From IMG/VR virus record IMGVR_UViG_3300049595_000546, positions 1-23,430 of that record: DNA of 23,430 nt. One strand, written 5' to 3'. The stretch's first letter is position 1. Every line of letters starts with the position of its first letter. Of the stretch, positions 14,456 through 22,731 are shown in pieces. A program made the translations under genes and the position numbers. The notes under the pieces are model-generated. The model was not told the DNA's origin and did not search any database. It saw only the letters and a list, made by a program, of their open reading frames with translations. Source of the stretch: a virus.

Positions 14456-16228
14456 ATGCAACCGCAAGGTATTCGTTCGGTGATGCCACAAGGGGCGCAG
14501 ATGCCACAAGGGGCGCAAGCCCCGATGCCCGGGCAAGCGCCTATGCAAACGCAACCGATGCCGGGGATGATGCCTAGTCAGTCGGGGCCGAAACCTGGGC
14601 TGACAGCATTTGTGCCATCTTTGGTGGGGCTTGAGATCCCGCAGATGCTGCAATTGTTTGGGGACCCAAACTCTCCCATCCCCAAGAACCGAGTGCTTGC
14701 TGCGATTGTTGAGAAGCAGAAAGAGATGGCTGCACGAAAGTCTGTGCAGAACCAGATGGCTATGCAGCAGAACGCTGGACAACAGCCCCCTATTGCACAG
14801 CAAGTCTTGGCGCAAGCGCAGCAGATGCAGGGGCAGCAGCCCGTTATGGCAGCGTATGGCGGCGAGATGCACGGCTACGCAGGTGGCGGTGCGGTGGCGT
14901 TTCAAAGTGGCGGAAACCCTGAAATAGAACAGATCCTGAAGAAGAGTCCGATGATGCGGACGCCCGAGGAGAATGAAAAACTCCGCGCCGCCGGTATAGG
15001 TTTGGAAAGACGTCAATCCGCCCCAGAAGGCAGCGGAGTAGACAGAGTAAATCGGTACCTCAAAGGTATTTTTGGAGACCCTTCACCTGTTTCATATTCT
15101 AGTGGTATTGACGAAGTACTTGCGGCTGAGCGTGGACGTAAACCCACAGCAATGACTTCGCAGCAAATGGAGATGGCAACGCAGTCTGCTCCCGTTGCAG
15201 CACCACGCCCTCCGGGCGCGACACGTCCGGGCGCTGGAACGGGGCAACCTCAAAACCGTCCGCAGGCGGCACCCGCCACACCTTTGCAACAACTCGGCAG
15301 TGCTGTAGAGCAGACGGGCACCCCCGCGCCTGATCGGTTGGCTGAGATTGAAGCAGATGAACGCGCCCGAGTCGAAGGGCTGAGAGGCATCTTGGAAGCC
15401 CAGGGTAAGGTTGATCCACGCATCGTTGCCGCCCGCAAAGAAGCTGCTGATTTTGCGCAAAGGAGCATTGCAGAGCGTGAAAAACGCGCTGCAGGAGCGT
15501 TGGAAGCTGCGGGTATGCCGCTGTCTCAAAGTCTCTTCGACAATCAAGAAGCCTTGTTCCGCATGCTCGGTGCGATGAAGGGTGGCAAGCGTATTGGTGA
15601 TGCGTTCAGCAGCATCGGTCAGGAAGCTGGAGCTATTCGTGGCGAACAGCGCAAGGAAATGCAGCGCGTGCAACGTGAGAACCGTGCAGAACAGAACGCA
15701 CTTGATCAACTCCGTCAAGCTCAAGCGGATCTCAAGTTGGCGCAGACAACCGGTGATGTCCAGGGTGAACGTAATGCGGCACTCAAGGTTGAGGAAGCCA
15801 AGGCCAACCTTGGCTTGACCCGGTTGAATATCCAGAAGGAGCGTGCCACTGAAGCTGATCGGAAGACACAGCGGGCGATCGAAGAGAAGCGCATTGCTAC
15901 CACGGTCTCTGAAGGTGCACTGGATCGTGCTTCCCGAGAGCGCCTTGCCAAAGCGGTACAGACCGGAGATAGTCGCAGGGTGTTTGACACTCTGATGGAC
16001 AACGCCCGCGCTGAATTTGATGCGTGGGCGAAGAGTCCTGAAGGTGCATCAAGTGTGTTGAAGCCTGGGGTGAGAGAAGCCAAACGGGTGGAGTTCTTGG
16101 AGAAACAAGTTTCGCTTGCCAAGGCTGCCGGTGTGCAAGGGCTAGACCCGCTACTTGCTGCGGTTAAGGCCCAATCCGGGGCCGGTGCAGCACGCGGAAC
16201 ACGGGAAAACCCCATTAAACTTGACTGA
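14456..16228 (+). CDS. Gln/Ala-rich coiled-coil virion protein
   Basis: This 590-aa protein has AAGGA upstream of the ATG. The N-terminus (1-50) is Met/Pro/Gln/Gly-rich and disordered-looking. Residues 51-95 form a compact segment (LGLTAFVPSLVGLEIPQMLQLFG-type, then VLAAIVEKQKEMAARK). Residues 131-153 carry MAAYGGEMHGYAGGGAVAFQSGG, which parallels the GG motif of the 271-aa protein. A long charged helical zone (about 290-520; AARKEAADFAQRSIAEREKRAAGALEAAG, LDQLRQAQADLKLAQTTGD) is strongly predicted as coiled coil by eye. No enzymatic motif was seen. Size and position before the giant gene fit an internal or ejection virion protein. The next gene starts 8 nt downstream with a weak ribosome-binding site. 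Confidence 0.6.
   Translation: MQPQGIRSVMPQGAQMPQGAQAPMPGQAPMQTQPMPGMMPSQSGPKPGLTAFVPSLVGLEIPQMLQLFGDPNSPIPKNRVLAAIVEKQKEMAARKSVQNQMAMQQNAGQQPPIAQQVLAQAQQMQGQQPVMAAYGGEMHGYAGGGAVAFQSGGNPEIEQILKKSPMMRTPEENEKLRAAGIGLERRQSAPEGSGVDRVNRYLKGIFGDPSPVSYSSGIDEVLAAERGRKPTAMTSQQMEMATQSAPVAAPRPPGATRPGAGTGQPQNRPQAAPATPLQQLGSAVEQTGTPAPDRLAEIEADERARVEGLRGILEAQGKVDPRIVAARKEAADFAQRSIAEREKRAAGALEAAGMPLSQSLFDNQEALFRMLGAMKGGKRIGDAFSSIGQEAGAIRGEQRKEMQRVQRENRAEQNALDQLRQAQADLKLAQTTGDVQGERNAALKVEEAKANLGLTRLNIQKERATEADRKTQRAIEEKRIATTVSEGALDRASRERLAKAVQTGDSRRVFDTLMDNARAEFDAWAKSPEGASSVLKPGVREAKRVEFLEKQVSLAKAAGVQGLDPLLAAVKAQSGAGAARGTRENPIKLD
14483..14518 (+). repeat. 18-bp tandem duplication (MPQGAQ x2)
   Basis: Two adjacent 18-bp units (14483-14500 and 14501-14518) differ only in the last base. 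They encode MPQGAQ twice in the disordered N-terminus of the 590-aa protein. Confidence 0.9.
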
Positions 16229-16236
16229 GTAACGTC

Positions 16237-19200
16237 ATGCCCGTATACGAGTACAAGGGTCAGTTTTACGAACTGTCAGAGACAGATCCGGCTGCAGCAA
16301 AAAACAAGATCCTTGCTCATCTCGGGGGGTCTAAGGCAGAAACAACCGTTCTCGGGCAAGTCAAGGAAGGCTTCAAAGGACTCATCCCCGGTGCGGTAGG
16401 TCTTGTCGAATCAGCGGCTGTGGGTGCCTCTGCGCTCCTGCCTGAGGACTACGAGAAGGCGGCGCGGGAGAAGATCGCCAGCATCGCTGGCGCAGCCAAG
16501 GCACCTTTCGCTGCGGCTCCAGGGTATGAAGACTCCATCATTCGCAAAGGTAGCGAAGCTCTCGGCTCAACAGTGCCGTTCCTTTTGGCGGGTCCCCTTG
16601 GGCTTGCGGGTCGTATCGGCGCTGTGGGTCTAGGTGTTGGAGCCGGTGCGGGCGAAGCACGCGGGCGTGCCGAGCAAGGGGGTGCCACTGCTGAACAACG
16701 CAGCACAGCCACGGCGTTAGGCATCATCCCCGGGGCGATGGAGGTATTCGCACCCTTCCGCATCCTGTCTCGCATTCCCGCCGCTGCCAAGGCTCAGGGC
16801 GTGCAGTTGGTCAAGCGTGCCGCGCTTGCAGGTGGTGAGGAAGCTGCTCAGGAAGCTGCATCCGGTTTCGCGCAGAACCTGATTGCCAAGGGCGTCTACA
16901 AGCCTGAGCAGGAACTCATCGAGGGGCTGGGTGAACAGGCAGCCTACGGCGGCGCTACTGGTGCCATCGTGCAGGGCTTGATGGACTTGGCCTTGGGTCG
17001 TCGCGCACGTGCTGCGCAGCCTGCTCCGGGAACCTTGCCCGGGGAAACGCCCATCGAGCGTGCTGAGCGCCTGAAGGCAGAAGCTGAAGCGGCCAAAGCT
17101 GCTGCACAACCCCCAGCACCGCCTGCGGCGGAGATCCCACCCCTGCCCGACACCTACGCTGAACTTGTTCTGTACAGCGAACAACTGAAGACGCTTCCAA
17201 AGTCCAAGGAGCGTGACGCGGCGTTGAAGGCAGCGGCTGAAAAGCGCAAGGCACTGATAGTGTCGGATGTTGAGGAGCAGCGCTCCGCCAGCGAAGCAGC
17301 CAAGGGGTTCATGACTGCCGAAGAAGCGGCAGCAGCGCAGATCACCCCCCGTGAAGAAGTCACGGCACCGGCTGAAGGACAAGCCCCTGCGCCCGTCGAG
17401 GAGCCCAAGGTCCGCAAGGTGGGTGAACCACCCGCGACTGGCTTGCAGCCCGCTGACATCGAAGCCCTCGGCATCAGCAAGAAGCAGCCGATCTACCGGC
17501 GCATGCTGGGGAAAGACCTTGAGAACCCCGAGCAGCGTGCAGAGGTGCTGGCTGACATCGAAAACTACCTTGTGCGGGGTAACGGCACTGAAGAGTCCCG
17601 TACCAAGCTGACGGAGTTCAAGGCCAAGTTCGCCGCTCCGCCCGTTGCGGAAACCCCAGCGGATGTCTTCACTGAAGCTGCCCTTGACTTGGCCGAACGC
17701 AATCGTGAGGGGCAAACCCCTGCGCCTGTAGCTCCACCCCCGCCCGCCGCCGAAGCGGCACCAGTACAACCGGAGACCCCAAGTGTTGCAGAACCTCAGC
17801 CAGAAGCAGGTGGAGCAGGCGTTCCAGTGGCTGGCGGACCCGCTGCCGTCACCCCCACCGAAGGAGTTCAACCTCAACCAGATGGAGTGGTTCCTCCTGT
17901 CACGGATGTTGCAGGGACTACTGGAGGAAAAGGAGCAGAGCCGCCTGCAGTAACACCGCCCACACCCACCGCAGCACCGTCCCCACCTCCGCCTCCCACG
18001 CCCGCTCAGCCCCCTGCCCCCACGCCCGCTCAGGTTGAGCGCGAACTCGCTACGCTGGTTGATTCAGGTCGGATCACTGAGGAACAGGCTGCCGACTACC
18101 GTGCTGAACTGCTGGGTGAAGCTGAAGAAGCCCCCACGACAGCGATGGGGCAGGCGTTCCAGAAGCAGATCGATGACATCAAGGCGCAGATGAATGCACT
18201 GCGTCAGAAGAGCGGGAAGCCGCCCGCACCCAAGTCCAAGAACCGTGCGAAGTTTGATGAGTTGGAAGCACAGTTGAATGCGCTCAGCCCTGTTGAAACT
18301 GGCACGCTCAAGGAGAAACTGGAGAAGGCTGAAGCAACCGGCGTCTTTGAAGTGCGGGACGGCAAGCCCATCCTCGACATACCGGCAGTCCGTGAAGCGC
18401 TCAAGGGGCGTGACCCCAAAATGCTCAAGGCGGTGCTGACCTACATCGGTGTGGATGAAGACGGTGATTACCTGCCCACTACCTACTCTGCCGACGAAGC
18501 CGCACAGTCCGTAGGACTTGCGAAAAGCTCCGGTGCCAACGTGCGCCGCATTGCTGAGACCTTGGGCATCACGGCTGACGTGGTCAGCCGATTCCAGGCT
18601 GCGCAGACTGGGGCTATCGGTATTGCCAAGAACGTCTCTGAGGCAAGCCTATCCGGCATCTCGGTGGAGAACCCCAAGGCTGGGTTGTTGTACGAAACCG
18701 GAAAGAAAGGCGTCAAGGCTGTAGGCTTCCTGCGCCCCGCGTTGACTGAGACAGGGCAGCTTGACTTCAGCAAGCTCGACACCCGCCAACTAGCTGACAT
18801 CTACTCACGCGCTTCTCGCTACGACGCCAAGAGCAACACTGCTGTGATGCAGCAGTTGAACGCAGAGGTTGAAGCCCGCCGCAAAGCTGACAGGGCGGGT
18901 ACTGACACAGCTATCAACCGTGCCTATGGCAAGCTGGTTGCAGAGGAAGAAGCACAGGCTGAGGAAGAAGTCGAAACCGTTGAGGAAGGCGCGGAAGAGC
19001 CTGAGTTTGGAGATAGCACACGACGACTGAGCGATGAGGATGTCGAGTACCGCACCATCCCGCAGAGTCCTCTCGTCCAGAACCGTGCTTCACACGCTGA
19101 GCTTGAGAAGGTAGTCGCAGACATTGAGAAGGCGCTTGGTGGGAAGGTTGCGGTCACCATCCTTGATGACGTTACTGACGTTGATGCCAAACAACAACCG

Positions 19201-22200
19201 GGCTCCCGTGCTGGTGCAGTCATCAAGGGTGAGATCTACCTCTTCCGCAGCGGTATTGCAAAGGGCATCGAAGGCCAGAAGACCATCTTCCATGAACTGT
19301 TTCACAAGGGGCTGAAGAAGATACTGCCCGAGGCTGAGTACCGGGCGCTGATGAACAAGTTCTACAGCCAGAGTGCTGACATTCGTGCGATGGCAGATGC
19401 CTACCTTGCCTCTGACACAGGTAAGCAGGACACAAAGGGGCTCAGCCCGCAGGATGCCCGGGCGCTGGCAGTTGAGGAGTCGCTTGCAGAAGTTGCGGAG
19501 CAGACCGACATCAAGCCCACACTGGTGCGGCAGATCGGTAACTTCCTCGCTCGTGTTGCTGACCGTATCGGTATGACTCAGCTTGCCCGTGCTATCCGCA
19601 CGATGGGGATGAACGAGCAGGAGAAGTTTGTCCGTGATGCCATCCAGGCAGGGCTGGGAGTGACCGAAGGCGGCGGAGCAACAAGGTTCCGCAGCATCAC
19701 CCCGCAGACCGAAGCCGCTGTTCAGGACGTGGATGTCATCGGTGAACAGAAGGAGGCCAAGCCCATCTCAGGCAACCCTGCTATCAAGGCGCGGATTCAT
19801 ATTGCCAACAACATGGCAGGGTTGTTTGACAAGTTCAACGAGTGGTACGGCGGAGCTATCAGAACTGCAGGTAACCGCCTCATTCCGACAGTGTTCATCT
19901 CCCGGGCACTGGACGCTGACCGCGTATCGAACGAAGCGCAACTTATTGGGGGTCTGCGGAAAGTAGACGAACTGATTGTTGCAAGTGAGATACGCGATGC
20001 TGATGGGAACGTGGTCCTCGGTGCTGACGGACAGCCACTGAGCTATGCAAACGTCCTCAATCGTATTGCCACGGCTGCTAAGAAGGCTGGTAAGAGCTAT
20101 GACGAATACAAGAAGACGATTGACAAAGTACTGTATGGACACCGTGAGTACAACGTCCGAGAAAAAAACCGTCTGATAGAGCAGCAGGCTGCTGCTCTTG
20201 ACGCAGCAGGTAAGACCAAGGAAGCGGCCAAACTGCGTGAGAACATCGCTGACCTAGCGATCAAAGACCCCAAGGTTCTTGACAATATCGAAACACAGTT
20301 CCAAAAAGACGACTTCATCAAGGGCGTTTCTACTGACTTTGACGCGATCCGGTTTGACTTCCTCGACATGCTGGTAGAGACCGGGCGCATCACCAAAGAG
20401 GTTGCGCAGGAGTGGAAGGATAACGTCGGCTACGCGCCGTTCAACCGTGTACAGGACTACGAAGATACATTCGACGCAGAAAGTTCTCGCGTCCAGGGTG
20501 TAGGCGTAGTGCGCATGAGGAAGAAGTTCGAAGGTAGCACGCGGCAGTCCACCTCGGTCATCGACAACTTCTCCAAGCTGCTGGACTGGGCGACTGGCGA
20601 AGCCATGCGCAACGAGGCGAAGAACCGTGCGCTGAAGGACATGGTGCTGATGGGCGCAGCGAAGCCACGTAACGGCAAGGAGCTTGCCTCTGATGAGCCG
20701 GGTGGCGTTGTCAAGACCTTTGAAGATGGCGTCGCCAAAGAGTACCTCGTCCCGGACCCCATGCTATTTGTTGGGTTCACGATGCACACGCCGGAGATGA
20801 ATAGCGCTATTCGTGCTCTCAATCGATACGGTACCCGAGTGCTTCGTGCTGGCGTCACCATGATGCCACCGTTTGCCATCAAGCAGGTATTCGATGACCT
20901 CACCCGTGCGTACACCTTCGCCGGGGTGAAGAACAACGCTGTCATGGTCAAGAACATCCTGACCAACTTCCCTAAGAACTGGTTCAACGAAGCGCTCGGC
21001 AAAGAAGTCTGGAAGACAGCGAAGGGTCAGACCAGCGTCAAGGATTTGCGCAGACTGGGCATCGTCGCAAGCTATGACCTCAGCCGTGAAGGCAACCTGA
21101 AGAACATCGAAGTTGAAGCCAAGGCAAGAGGTGAAAGCCTCTGGAACACGGTTCTGCGTGTGATGGAAGCTGGTGCCAAAGCATCCGACGTATCCGTTCG
21201 TCAGGGTATCTACGACCAAGTCCTGAAGGAGACTGGTGACAAAGTGATGGCTGAGTCCGCCGCCCGGGAGATCATCAACTTCAGCTATCAAGGGGCGAAC
21301 AAACTCGTTCAGGGTATCGCAAGCGTGGTGCCCTTCTTCAACGCCTATGCGCAGGGTACGGACAAGCTGGCTGTAGCAGCCGCAGGGGGTGTTGTAGGTA
21401 TGACCCCGGGCATGGCTCGGTCCATGTTCTACACCCGCATGACCACGCTGACTGCACTGGGCTTCGCCTACGCCCTGATGATGCAGGACGATGATGAGTA
21501 CAACAAGTTGGACGCGCACGTGCGAGATACCAACTGGATCATCCCCGGAGCGAAGATTGGTGGCATGCCTGCGGGCATTCCTGTCCCGGCTGATCTGGCG
21601 TTCTTCTTCAAATCTATCCCTGAGCGCGTGGTGCGGTACTTCAAGTACTCGGGCACCGACGAAGAACGGGCGGCTTTGGATGTGCTGTCTGAGCTTGCGG
21701 TGCGGGGCTACGATGTCTTCTCGCCACCCAACGTCACACCGCAGTTGCTGCGCCCATTTGTCGAGAACTTGGTCAACTACTCGTTCTTCCTGGGCAGGCC
21801 GCTGGAGTCACAGGCGCAGTTGGGCATGAGACCGTTTTCACGCTCAGGGGTGGGTACTTCTGACACCATGAAGTGGGTTGCTGAGCAGCTTGAGGAGGTC
21901 TCAGTTGCCACAGGCATCGATGCGTTCGCGGTGTCGCCGATCAAGTTGGAGAATCTGATGCGGGGCCTGCTGGGCACTGCCGGTGGCACTGCGCTTTCAG
22001 TAGCAGATTGGATGGTCAACCCCACCCGTACCGACCGTCCGTTACATCAGCAGTTGTCTACTCAGTTGTCTGGTGCCAGCGCCTTGCTGAAGAACCCGGT
22101 TGGCAACGCCTACATGGCCGAGATTTACAACCTTGAGAAAAAGACTGAACAGGTCTACAACAGCTACAACAACCTTCTGAAGAACAAGCCCGAAAAGGTT

Positions 22201-22434
22201 GATGAGTTCGTCAAAGACAACATCGGCATGTACTCCATCCGGGGCCCGGTGCAAGGCGTTTTGGATAGCATTCGCAGTCTCAACGCAGCGGCCCAAGCGA
22301 TTGACAAGGACACGTCCTTGAGCCCCGATGAACGTCGCAAGCGGATTACCGAACTGCAGCTAGAGCAGAACGAGATCGCTCGGGTGGTCTTCTCCCTGCG
22401 CAAGCTGGCGCGGGACATCCAGACGGGTCGGTGA
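16237..22434 (+). CDS. Giant polyvalent internal virion protein: HELFH peptidase plus LPD38-like region
   Basis: This 2065-aa protein is the last gene of the late operon. Residues 1-30 form a short cap (MPVYEYKGQFYELSETDP). Small-residue hydrophobic spans at about 50-68, 111-138 and 155-175 could insert into membranes during DNA ejection. A Pro/Ala/Glu linker runs from about 260 to 630. Around residue 1019 lies the zinc-peptidase motif H1019-E-L-F-H1023, with a downstream EESLAE (E1080/E1081/E1085) that could supply the third, gluzincin-type ligand. Residues 1350-2060 include YAPFNRV, a helical region with INFSYQGANKLVQG and VVPFFNAYAQG near 1680-1710, and a hydrophobic span near 1730-1747. 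The latter pattern resembles the LPD38 region of phage polyvalent proteins. It probably enters the host with the DNA, and the peptidase may open cell wall or act on host proteins. A +1-frame gene candidate lies inside the linker. Confidence 0.75.
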   Translation: MPVYEYKGQFYELSETDPAAAKNKILAHLGGSKAETTVLGQVKEGFKGLIPGAVGLVESAAVGASALLPEDYEKAAREKIASIAGAAKAPFAAAPGYEDSIIRKGSEALGSTVPFLLAGPLGLAGRIGAVGLGVGAGAGEARGRAEQGGATAEQRSTATALGIIPGAMEVFAPFRILSRIPAAAKAQGVQLVKRAALAGGEEAAQEAASGFAQNLIAKGVYKPEQELIEGLGEQAAYGGATGAIVQGLMDLALGRRARAAQPAPGTLPGETPIERAERLKAEAEAAKAAAQPPAPPAAEIPPLPDTYAELVLYSEQLKTLPKSKERDAALKAAAEKRKALIVSDVEEQRSASEAAKGFMTAEEAAAAQITPREEVTAPAEGQAPAPVEEPKVRKVGEPPATGLQPADIEALGISKKQPIYRRMLGKDLENPEQRAEVLADIENYLVRGNGTEESRTKLTEFKAKFAAPPVAETPADVFTEAALDLAERNREGQTPAPVAPPPPAAEAAPVQPETPSVAEPQPEAGGAGVPVAGGPAAVTPTEGVQPQPDGVVPPVTDVAGTTGGKGAEPPAVTPPTPTAAPSPPPPPTPAQPPAPTPAQVERELATLVDSGRITEEQAADYRAELLGEAEEAPTTAMGQAFQKQIDDIKAQMNALRQKSGKPPAPKSKNRAKFDELEAQLNALSPVETGTLKEKLEKAEATGVFEVRDGKPILDIPAVREALKGRDPKMLKAVLTYIGVDEDGDYLPTTYSADEAAQSVGLAKSSGANVRRIAETLGITADVVSRFQAAQTGAIGIAKNVSEASLSGISVENPKAGLLYETGKKGVKAVGFLRPALTETGQLDFSKLDTRQLADIYSRASRYDAKSNTAVMQQLNAEVEARRKADRAGTDTAINRAYGKLVAEEEAQAEEEVETVEEGAEEPEFGDSTRRLSDEDVEYRTIPQSPLVQNRASHAELEKVVADIEKALGGKVAVTILDDVTDVDAKQQPGSRAGAVIKGEIYLFRSGIAKGIEGQKTIFHELFHKGLKKILPEAEYRALMNKFYSQSADIRAMADAYLASDTGKQDTKGLSPQDARALAVEESLAEVAEQTDIKPTLVRQIGNFLARVADRIGMTQLARAIRTMGMNEQEKFVRDAIQAGLGVTEGGGATRFRSITPQTEAAVQDVDVIGEQKEAKPISGNPAIKARIHIANNMAGLFDKFNEWYGGAIRTAGNRLIPTVFISRALDADRVSNEAQLIGGLRKVDELIVASEIRDADGNVVLGADGQPLSYANVLNRIATAAKKAGKSYDEYKKTIDKVLYGHREYNVREKNRLIEQQAAALDAAGKTKEAAKLRENIADLAIKDPKVLDNIETQFQKDDFIKGVSTDFDAIRFDFLDMLVETGRITKEVAQEWKDNVGYAPFNRVQDYEDTFDAESSRVQGVGVVRMRKKFEGSTRQSTSVIDNFSKLLDWATGEAMRNEAKNRALKDMVLMGAAKPRNGKELASDEPGGVVKTFEDGVAKEYLVPDPMLFVGFTMHTPEMNSAIRALNRYGTRVLRAGVTMMPPFAIKQVFDDLTRAYTFAGVKNNAVMVKNILTNFPKNWFNEALGKEVWKTAKGQTSVKDLRRLGIVASYDLSREGNLKNIEVEAKARGESLWNTVLRVMEAGAKASDVSVRQGIYDQVLKETGDKVMAESAAREIINFSYQGANKLVQGIASVVPFFNAYAQGTDKLAVAAAGGVVGMTPGMARSMFYTRMTTLTALGFAYALMMQDDDEYNKLDAHVRDTNWIIPGAKIGGMPAGIPVPADLAFFFKSIPERVVRYFKYSGTDEERAALDVLSELAVRGYDVFSPPNVTPQLLRPFVENLVNYSFFLGRPLESQAQLGMRPFSRSGVGTSDTMKWVAEQLEEVSVATGIDAFAVSPIKLENLMRGLLGTAGGTALSVADWMVNPTRTDRPLHQQLSTQLSGASALLKNPVGNAYMAEIYNLEKKTEQVYNSYNNLLKNKPEKVDEFVKDNIGMYSIRGPVQGVLDSIRSLNAAAQAIDKDTSLSPDERRKRITELQLEQNEIARVVFSLRKLARDIQTGR
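17772..17775 (+). promoter_or_regulatory. Ribosome-binding site for the +1-frame ORF
   Basis: GGAG stands 7 nt before the GTG at 17783. No start codon of the giant gene is nearby, so this Shine-Dalgarno match would serve only the internal frame. A 4-base match can arise by chance in GC-rich sequence. Confidence 0.45.
17783..17953 (+). CDS. Candidate overprinted small phage protein (+1 frame inside giant gene)
   Basis: A 56-aa frame starts at GTG 17783 and stops at TAA 17951-17953, entirely inside codons 516-572 of the giant virion gene but shifted by one base. The product starts MLQNLSQKQVEQAFQWLADP, passes through a Pro cluster (LPSPPP) and ends in an amphipathic Trp/Leu/Glu helix (MEWFLLSRMLQGLLEEKEQS, then RLQ). 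It resembles short uncharacterised phage proteins I recall, with a WLxxP...PPP...W..L..LL..L..EKE.S.L pattern. The giant protein is low-complexity Gly/Pro/Val there. The +1 frame just upstream (before the GTG) reads as Arg/Pro/His-rich noise, so the change to a protein-like sequence is abrupt. The function is unknown. Confidence 0.55.
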   Translation: MLQNLSQKQVEQAFQWLADPLPSPPPKEFNLNQMEWFLLSRMLQGLLEEKEQSRLQ

Positions 22435-22442
22435 GAAAAAAT

Positions 22443-22471
22443 CCCCCGGGGGCTTACGCCACACCCGGGGG
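22443..22471 (-). terminator. Intrinsic terminator of the minus-strand module
   Basis: CCCCCGGG at 22443-22450 pairs with CCCGGGGG at 22464-22471. Read on the minus strand, the stem encloses a 3-nt bulge and an inner GGC-GUAA-GCC hairpin with a GNRA-type loop. After one A it is followed by six U (complement of the A run at 22436-22441). This is a textbook Rho-independent terminator for transcription arriving from the right. On the plus strand no T run follows the stem, so it should stop the late operon poorly, if at all. Confidence 0.85.
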
Positions 22472-22491
22472 CAACACTCACTAGGGGAGAC

Positions 22492-22505
22492 GCCGGTTGA
22501 CCGGC
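22492..22505. other. Small GCCGG-TTGA-CCGGC inverted repeat
   Basis: A 5-bp perfect stem (GCCGG/CCGGC) closes a TTGA loop between the minus-strand stop codon and the intrinsic terminator. No T run follows on either strand. It may protect the 3' end of the mRNA or be incidental. Confidence 0.4.
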
Positions 22506-22512
22506 AGGGGCA

Positions 22513-22731
22513 TTATGCAACACGCCAGACGCGGATGCCAAGCACTCCCGACTCAATCCGCTCAGACCAGACCAACTTGTACAAGTGCGATGAGTAGTAA
22601 TCCGCCACCTTGTGGAAGGTTTCCTTGTGCTTCAGAGACGGGATGAAGAAGCTCTCATTCACGTTGAGCCCAAAGGGCACGTCAAACTCCGCTCCTTTAA
22701 TCTTCAGTGGTCTTGTCGATAACCATCTCAT
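22513..22731 (-). CDS. Small hypothetical phage protein, last gene of minus-strand module
   Basis: This protein of about 72 aa is read right to left and stops at TAA (22515-22513). I placed the start at ATG 22731, which has AGGA about 10 nt upstream and overlaps the upstream gene by 35 nt. A TTG at 22740 and a GTG at 22680 are alternatives. The core IKGAEFDVPFGLNVNESFFIPSL (quoted in part: FDVPFGLNVNESFF) and the C-terminal ESGVLGIRVWRVA are the kind of short beta/helix signature I recall in small uncharacterised phage proteins. No membrane segment or zinc site is present. The intrinsic terminator lies 42 nt past the stop. The function is unknown. Confidence 0.55.
   Translation of the reverse strand: MRWLSTRPLKIKGAEFDVPFGLNVNESFFIPSLKHKETFHKVADYYSSHLYKLVWSERIESGVLGIRVWRVA

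Noticed and set aside
14351-15016. Minus-strand 221-codon frame with His/Leu/Arg-rich product
   Set aside because: It reads the complement of Gln/Pro/Met-rich codons of the 590-aa gene, which explains its odd composition.
16717-17877. Minus-strand 386-codon open frame opposite the giant gene
   Set aside because: Long antisense frames are common opposite GC-rich genes; the product is Arg/Leu/Cys/Gly-rich with no domain, and no ribosome-binding site or promoter was evident.
20764-21519. Minus-strand 251-codon frame opposite the C-terminal part of the giant gene
   Set aside because: The plus strand carries conserved-looking motifs here (INFSYQG, VPFFNAYAQG); the antisense product has none.
22443-22471. 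Hairpin as terminator of the plus-strand late operon
   Set aside because: The run of A lies before the stem and no T run follows on the plus strand, so it fits only minus-strand termination.
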